NCBI GenBank assembly: GCA_030041435.1 | Contig: JASHNW010000089.1 | Location: 1-64,000 of the forward strand | DNA: 64,000 bases | Direction: 5' to 3' | DNA from: Acidobacteriaceae bacterium | Lineage (GTDB): Bacteria; Acidobacteriota; Terriglobia; Terriglobales; Acidobacteriaceae | Part shown: one piece after another, positions 58,423 through 64,000 of the stretch | How positions within the stretch are numbered: position 1 is the stretch's first letter | Layout: every line of letters starts with the position of its first letter | Notes under the pieces: generated by a model | Told to the model about the DNA's origin: nothing | Databases searched by the model: none | The model's input: the letters and a program-made list of their open reading frames with translations, nothing else | Program-made: the position numbers and the translations under genes

Positions 58423-61095
58423 TTGAAAACGATTTTTTTTCGTGTATTCGGCTTTGTATCCATTTTTTGCTTCGGTCCGGCATGGGTGAGCGCCCTGGCC
58501 TGCGCTACGGTGACACCTCCCGCGGCGACCGCGCATGCACCGCTGCCGGCAATTACGGGCACGGTCACCGATTCGAGCGGCGCCATTATTCCCGGGGCGC
58601 AGGTGCAGCTGGTGGGTCCCGACGGAACTGTCGCCGCAAGCGCCGTCTCCGACGCCACGGGAGGCTTTCGCCTGCAGCCGGTCCGTCCTGGCCAGTACGT
58701 GGTGAGCGTGACGATCGCCGGCTTTCAGAAGGTGACCCAGGCTGTTAAGGCGGGAACTACTCCGCCTGCCCCGCTCACGATGGTGCTGAGCGTTGCGCAG
58801 TCGGTGCAGCAGGTAACGGTGAATGCCGGCACCAGCGTCGACCTCACCAGCTCCGACACGAACGGCGATACAGCGGTGATGACGGCCGACGATCTCAAGG
58901 ATCTTCCGGTCTTCGACAACGATTACGTAACCGCGATGGGAGCGTTCCTCGATTCAGGCGATACAGCGACCGCCGGCACCGGCCTGATGGTGGACGGCGT
59001 GGAAGCCAACCGCGCCATGGTTTCGCCCTCGGCTGTCCAGGAAGTCCACATCAACCAGGATCCTTATTCTGCGCGCTACTATCGCCCCGGGCGCGGCCAG
59101 ATCGAAATCATCACGCGCCAGGCGGAAGATTCCTATCACGGCCAGTTCAATTTCCTGTTTCGCGACTCGGATATGAACGCGCAGCAGGAGTATTCTCCGG
59201 ACAAGCCCTTCGAGCAGCGCCGCATTTACGAGGGCAACGTCACCGGGCCTGTTGCGTTCATTCCCAAGAGCGCCTTCCTGTTCTCGTTCAACCGCGCAGA
59301 AGAGGACCTGGATGCGGTGGTCAACGCCACCATTGCGCCCACGCCGGATAACCCCGACGGCATCGACAATGTGAACGTTCCCGCTCCCACGCGCGACACC
59401 GAGTTTTCTATGCGCGTGGGGCACCAGTTCAGCGACACCAACAACGCTTATGCGATGTATGCCTTCCAGGACTCCACCAACACCAACGAAGGCGTCGGCA
59501 ACCAGACCCTGCCCGAGGCGGGATATGACACGCAGTACCGCGAAGACGACCTCGTGCTGCACGACGACGACGTTCTCTCGGCATCGGCGCTCAATCAGGC
59601 TTCGCTGGTATTCGAGCGCTGGGACAACCCCATCACCGATGCGCAGGAAGGCCCCCGCATGGTGGTCAACGGCGACTACGTCGGGGGCAGCGCCCAGAAC
59701 GATCAGGTGAGTTCCGAATACAACATGCGCGCCAACGAGATGGTGACGTGGACGCACGGAATCAACCTGGTCAAGTTCGGGCTGAATCTGCCCCACTTCA
59801 GCCGCCGCGTCTTCGACGACCACACGGATGAGGACGGCACCTATACCTACAGCCCCACCTATGCGGCCGACGGGTCGCTGCTCTACAGCGCAATCCAGAA
59901 CGAGCAGGCCGGCGACCCCTCGGGCTACACGCTCAAGCAGGGCCAGACGCGCTTCGTTTACCACCAGCAGGAAGTGGGCGCGTTCGTTCAGGACCAGATC
60001 AAGGTTTTTCCGCGCCTCTCGCTCACGCCGGGACTCCGCTACGACTGGCAGAACTTCCTGCCTGGCGACGTCAACAATTTTTCTCCGCGTTTCTCCTTTG
60101 GCCTGGTCCTGAACCAGGCGCACGAAATCGTACTCCGCGGCGGCGGCGGCATTTATTACGATCGCATCGGTTCCGGTCCGCTGCTCGACGTGGCACGCTA
60201 TCAGGACGCGAAGCTGCGCCTGCTGCAGATTTCCGCCAACCAGCAGCCCTTGTGCTACCCCATCAGCGATTGCGCCGATGTAGCTGCGCTGCCGCCTTCG
60301 ATCGTGGAGAAGGCGCCGGGGATCAGGACCCCTTATCAGATTCAGGACGGGATCCTGATTGAGGGCAAAGTGGGCGAGAAGGGCAATCTCTCTGTCGGCG
60401 CGCGGATGAATCGAGGGGTGGACGTATTTCGCTCCATCGATCTCAACGCCCCGCTGGGCCCGTTCTATACCACGCGGCCGGACCCCGATTACTCGCAGGT
60501 TCGCCAGATGCAGTCGGCAGGCACGCAAAAAGGCAGCGCACTGGACATCAACTACCGGGGCCGGCTGAATAAGCGCTTCACCGGGTTTGCCTGGTACAGC
60601 TGGAGCCATTACGGCAACGACACGGGCGGCATCTGGTGGTTCCCTGAGCAGCAGCAGGACCCCAACGCCGACTGGGGCCCGGCGGACTGGGAGGAGCGGC
60701 AACACTTCGGCATCTACGCCATGCTCAATCCGCGGCACATCCTCAATCTGGGTGTGGGCGTCTTTGCCCACAGCGGCAACCCGTGGACCATCCTGACCGG
60801 AACCGACGCCTATGGCGACGATCTGTTCAACGCGCGTCCCGCCGGGGTTGCGCGCAACTCCGAAATCGGACCTGACTATTCCGATCTCGACCTGCGCTGG
60901 GGCTACGATTTCAAAATGCGTCCAAAGGAACTGGATCGCAGTCCCACGGTCGGGGTTTCTGTTGCGTCCTTTGACGTCCTGAACCACCCCAACGGCTCCT
61001 ATGTGGACACGGTTGAGGGCAGTCCCGACTTTGGCGAGGTGACCAGCGCCGATCCGCCGCGCCGCACTCAGCTGGGCATGCGGCTGAATTTCTAA
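58423..61095 (+). CDS. TonB-dependent receptor, Oar-like, with carboxypeptidase-regulatory N-domain
   Basis: An 890-residue outer-membrane receptor. It has a signal peptide to about residue 27, a carboxypeptidase-regulatory-like beta domain (ITGTVTDSSGAIIPGAQVQLVG; GGFRLQPVRPGQYVVSVTIAGFQ), a plug with LMVDGVEANRAM and the segment DPYSARYYRPGRGQIEIITR, and a barrel that ends in the typical aromatic C-terminus (LGMRLNF). The start is TTG at 58423 with GGAG upstream. Acidobacteria carry many such receptors, thought to take up glycans or other large nutrients. The substrate is not readable here. Confidence 0.9.
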   Translation: MKTIFFRVFGFVSIFCFGPAWVSALACATVTPPAATAHAPLPAITGTVTDSSGAIIPGAQVQLVGPDGTVAASAVSDATGGFRLQPVRPGQYVVSVTIAGFQKVTQAVKAGTTPPAPLTMVLSVAQSVQQVTVNAGTSVDLTSSDTNGDTAVMTADDLKDLPVFDNDYVTAMGAFLDSGDTATAGTGLMVDGVEANRAMVSPSAVQEVHINQDPYSARYYRPGRGQIEIITRQAEDSYHGQFNFLFRDSDMNAQQEYSPDKPFEQRRIYEGNVTGPVAFIPKSAFLFSFNRAEEDLDAVVNATIAPTPDNPDGIDNVNVPAPTRDTEFSMRVGHQFSDTNNAYAMYAFQDSTNTNEGVGNQTLPEAGYDTQYREDDLVLHDDDVLSASALNQASLVFERWDNPITDAQEGPRMVVNGDYVGGSAQNDQVSSEYNMRANEMVTWTHGINLVKFGLNLPHFSRRVFDDHTDEDGTYTYSPTYAADGSLLYSAIQNEQAGDPSGYTLKQGQTRFVYHQQEVGAFVQDQIKVFPRLSLTPGLRYDWQNFLPGDVNNFSPRFSFGLVLNQAHEIVLRGGGGIYYDRIGSGPLLDVARYQDAKLRLLQISANQQPLCYPISDCADVAALPPSIVEKAPGIRTPYQIQDGILIEGKVGEKGNLSVGARMNRGVDVFRSIDLNAPLGPFYTTRPDPDYSQVRQMQSAGTQKGSALDINYRGRLNKRFTGFAWYSWSHYGNDTGGIWWFPEQQQDPNADWGPADWEERQHFGIYAMLNPRHILNLGVGVFAHSGNPWTILTGTDAYGDDLFNARPAGVARNSEIGPDYSDLDLRWGYDFKMRPKELDRSPTVGVSVASFDVLNHPNGSYVDTVEGSPDFGEVTSADPPRRTQLGMRLNF

Positions 61096-61307
61096 ACATT
61101 TACGACCAGGGGATTCGTCCGGAGGCAGCAGGCCCTGGCTCCGCGCACGCAATCCCTCAGGGGTAGGCTGCGTCCGATCACCCTCGAATAAGGCACCGTA
61201 TTTGCAGCAAAAGCGCAGTTTGGCCTGCCTGAGGCTTCTCCACGATTCGCCGGACCTGCATCCCAGTTTTTCAGGGCTGCGGATTCCACGAATCTTCAGG
61301 AGAAGGA

Positions 61308-61649
61308 ATGGTCAACAGAAAAACGGTCGCGATGGTGCTGGGGCTGGCTTTGGTATGGGCTCCGGCCGTCGTCATGCTTGCGCAACAGGATCCCCCGGCG
61401 GCGGTCTGGGAGCCGGCGCCCGCGCCTCCCAACTGGTCTCAGCCGGCGCGTGACGGCTATCAGGCCGGAGTTGACGCCGCGCTGAAGGACATTGCGGCGG
61501 GCCGCTCGCTCAATCCAGATCGCCACGAAGCATGCCGCCACCCCGATCTTCCCAGCGAGCAGCGCGCGGATTTCCGGATGGGCTTCCGTCGCGGCTACCG
61601 CGCGGTCGTCGAGCACCGGCTGCATCCCGATCGCGATCGTGACGGCTAG
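61308..61649 (+). CDS. Small secreted protein, first of a paralogous pair
   Basis: A 113-residue protein with a signal peptide (to about residue 25, VVMLAQ). The mature part is helical and polar with the pattern GYQAGVDAALKD, RHEACRHPDL and FRMGFRRGYRAVVEHRLH. The same positions are conserved without gaps in the protein at 61771. ATG at 61308 with AGGAGAAGG upstream, a very good ribosome site. Family not recognised. Confidence 0.75.
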   Translation: MVNRKTVAMVLGLALVWAPAVVMLAQQDPPAAVWEPAPAPPNWSQPARDGYQAGVDAALKDIAAGRSLNPDRHEACRHPDLPSEQRADFRMGFRRGYRAVVEHRLHPDRDRDG

Positions 61650-61770
61650 AGGCTGGGCTTCTGATTCAGGGACATAGGGAGCGGCCGGCTGCTTTCGTTT
61701 TTTGTGTGATCGAATCCCCCCGCACGTCCTGATCGCGCTCCGCGGCATCTGAAAAGAACGAGGGAACACC

Positions 61771-62133
61771 ATGAGGGCTCGAAGCGCAATAACCTGGGGA
61801 TTTGGACTGGCGATGACAGCTGCTCCGGTCGCTTTGGCGCAGGCATCGCCGTCGCCCTGGCCGTGGTCTCCGCAGGAGCCGCAGGGATACTTCACGCAGA
61901 CCTGGCACAACGGATTCCGCGCCGGCGAAGACGCAGCCAACCGCGACCTGAATGCGAAGATCGCGCCCGATCTCAGCCGTCACGCCGACTATCGGGATCC
62001 TGACCTGGCCCCGATTGCCACCGAGCAATTCCAGGAAGGATTTCTTTTCGCTTATCAGGCCGTTGTCGACTATCGTCTGCATCACGCCTCCAACGCGAAC
62101 AGCGCGGCAAGCGACTACGGCCCATCCGATTAG
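61771..62133 (+). CDS. Small secreted protein, second of a paralogous pair
   Basis: A 120-residue protein with a signal peptide (to about residue 24, PVALAQA). The mature part has GFRAGEDAANRD, RHADYRDPDL and FQEGFLFAYQAVVDYRLH, aligned with the 61308 protein at a constant offset of two residues. Arose by tandem duplication. Aromatic and acidic residues at fixed steps suggest a helical bundle. ATG at 61771. No known motif. Confidence 0.75.
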   Translation: MRARSAITWGFGLAMTAAPVALAQASPSPWPWSPQEPQGYFTQTWHNGFRAGEDAANRDLNAKIAPDLSRHADYRDPDLAPIATEQFQEGFLFAYQAVVDYRLHHASNANSAASDYGPSD

Positions 62134-62246
62134 TCGCGTGCCTGCCTCGTCCGCGCCGCTCTAGGCTGGGAGACGGACGGGTGGGAGCCATTTCGCCTGG
62201 TCAGCTGCTCCAGGAACGCCTGCTGCACACGGCTGAAGGAGCGCCC

Positions 62247-63059
62247 CTACAGCCTTGCCGCCGCAATGGTGCGGAATGCCTGCGCATCCGACACGCGCAC
62301 ATAGCGGCAACCCACGCCGCGATCGATGGCCATTTCCGGCACCAGGGTCACGCCTACTCCGGCCGCCACCATTCCCAGCAGGCTGCTGAACTGGCCGCTT
62401 TCGAACGCCACACGCGGGTCCAGCCGCGCCCGCTCGCAGGCGGCCAGCGCGATCCCGCGAAAGCAGTGGCTGTCGCGCAGCAGCACGAATTGTTCGTCGC
62501 GCAATTCGCGCAGGGAAATGCTCGCCGCACTGGCCCGCGGATGATCCGCCGGCAACGCCGCATAGAGCCGCTCCGTGAGCAGCGGCATGATTTCGAAATC
62601 GCGATGTTTCAGCGGCAGGGAAAGAATGGCCACGTCGACGGCAAGGCTGCGCAGGCTTTCCACCAGCACCGGCGTTGTCTCCTCGACGATGCGCAGTGTG
62701 GCTTCCGGAAAACGCCGCGTGAAAGCCGCGATTCGTTTCGGCATGTAATAGGGGGCAATGGTCGGGATTACGCCGACAGCCACCGTTCCACGCGGATCGT
62801 GGCGGCTGCCGTCCACTTCGCTGCGCGCCAGCTCCGTCTGGTGCAGCACGGTGCGCGCGTGGGGCAGAAAGGTGCGTCCGGCCTCAGTGAGGCGAATGCT
62901 GCGGCCCAGGCGGTCGAAGAGGCGCGTTCCGAGTTCGTCTTCGAGCTTCGAAATCTGCTGCGAGAGCGACGGCTGCGCCACGTGGCAGTGTTCCGCGGCG
63001 CGGCTGAAGCTGCCCGTGTCCGCGATTGCGCAGAGATAACGCAGTTGATGCAGTTCCAT
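62247..63059 (-). CDS. oxyR: LysR-type peroxide sensor OxyR
   Basis: A 270-residue LysR regulator. The N-terminal helix-turn-helix is GSFSRAAEHCHVAQPSLSQQISKLEDELG. The effector domain has C199 (DSHCFRG) and C208 (LAACERA), the very two cysteines, at the same numbers, that form the redox disulfide in E. coli OxyR, followed by GMVAAGVGVTLVP. It is divergent from katG, the classical OxyR target. It ends about 35 residues earlier than E. coli OxyR, with a changed C-terminus. ATG at 63059; an ATAG-N7-CTAT site covers its start. Confidence 0.92.
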   Translation of the reverse strand: MELHQLRYLCAIADTGSFSRAAEHCHVAQPSLSQQISKLEDELGTRLFDRLGRSIRLTEAGRTFLPHARTVLHQTELARSEVDGSRHDPRGTVAVGVIPTIAPYYMPKRIAAFTRRFPEATLRIVEETTPVLVESLRSLAVDVAILSLPLKHRDFEIMPLLTERLYAALPADHPRASAASISLRELRDEQFVLLRDSHCFRGIALAACERARLDPRVAFESGQFSSLLGMVAAGVGVTLVPEMAIDRGVGCRYVRVSDAQAFRTIAAARL

Positions 63060-63072
63060 AGGTAATGCCTAT
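63058..63072. promoter_or_regulatory. Probable OxyR operator between oxyR and katG
   Basis: ATAGGTAATGCCTAT is an inverted repeat with the LysR T-N11-A form and matches the OxyR pattern ATAG-N7-CTAT. It overlaps the oxyR start codon and is 145 bp before katG. A second, half-conserved CTAT lies at 63087-63090, but the spacing between sites (18) differs from the E. coli 22. Confidence 0.6.
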
Positions 63073-63180
63073 GCCCCGAATGCGATCTATGTATTGGAGC
63101 GATCCATCCCGATGATGCTACATTTGCGGGTGTGAGTACAAACGCGGAGAGCCGCGCTCTTATTTTTCGATAGCCGGTGA

Positions 63181-64000
<820 letters not shown>

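Noticed and set aside
58954-61152. 732-codon open frame on the minus strand
   Set aside because: Antisense to the TonB receptor; no motifs and no ribosome site.
63121-63180. Attenuator before katG (AGAGC/GCTCT with T run)
   Set aside because: The stem is only five base pairs and the T run is broken; too weak to call.

Overview
The window looks like chromosomal DNA of an acidobacterium, most likely class Terriglobia. The evidence is high GC, a secreted VWFA-related protein of the acidobacterial type, an Oar-like TonB receptor with an N-terminal carboxypeptidase-regulatory domain, a Ser/Thr kinase fused to a PD40 beta-propeller, and frequent GTG/TTG starts. The assignment is by gene content and style only. 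There is no rRNA, tRNA, CRISPR array, prophage or transposase gene in view.

Layout. 1-6807 (minus): an arginine operon, promoter - argR - argC - argB - four-helix-bundle gene - argD - argF - argG (cut by the left edge). A TTGACA/TATACA promoter is overlaid by two ARG boxes 21 bp apart. 6924-12661 (plus): gltB without gltD, then a lipoprotein with SH3-like segments. 12670-12918: a transposase-less element with terminal inverted repeats. 13177-14882: hfq-hflX. 15191-21542: F-type ATP synthase genes b', b, delta, alpha, gamma, beta, epsilon. 21830-23864: a MATE transporter and a cytochrome c, ending at a long bidirectional terminator. 23934-25810 (minus): the rest of the ATP synthase (atpE, atpB, atpI, atpZ-like), so the atp genes form two convergent clusters. 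25940-29060: lysS with two odd insertions, a composite intergenic repeat, and an SDR oxidoreductase. 29396-38047: a small membrane protein, a large GGDEF-EAL protein with an OB-like sensor region, a kinase, a TPR protein and a DksA/TraR-like zinc finger protein. 38261-42828: two unknown genes, pckA, and the VWFA protein. 43105-57421 (plus): a complex I operon nuoA-C-D-x-E-F-hicA-hicB-G-H-J-K-L-M-N. It lacks nuoB and nuoI and carries a HicAB toxin-antitoxin pair and a 122-residue unknown protein. 57574-64000: HAD phosphatase, TonB receptor, two small paralogous secreted proteins, and divergent oxyR/katG (cut by the right edge).

The window is mostly central metabolism and energy conservation: arginine and glutamate synthesis, gluconeogenesis from oxaloacetate, NADH oxidation and ATP synthesis. 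The least expected layer is a set of heptanucleotide tandem repeats with different 7-mers. They lie around the four-helix-bundle gene in the arg operon, inside and upstream of argC, inside lysS (in frame), inside the inverted-repeat element and behind pckA. Two of these loci show matched tracts in opposite orientation on either side of a short segment.
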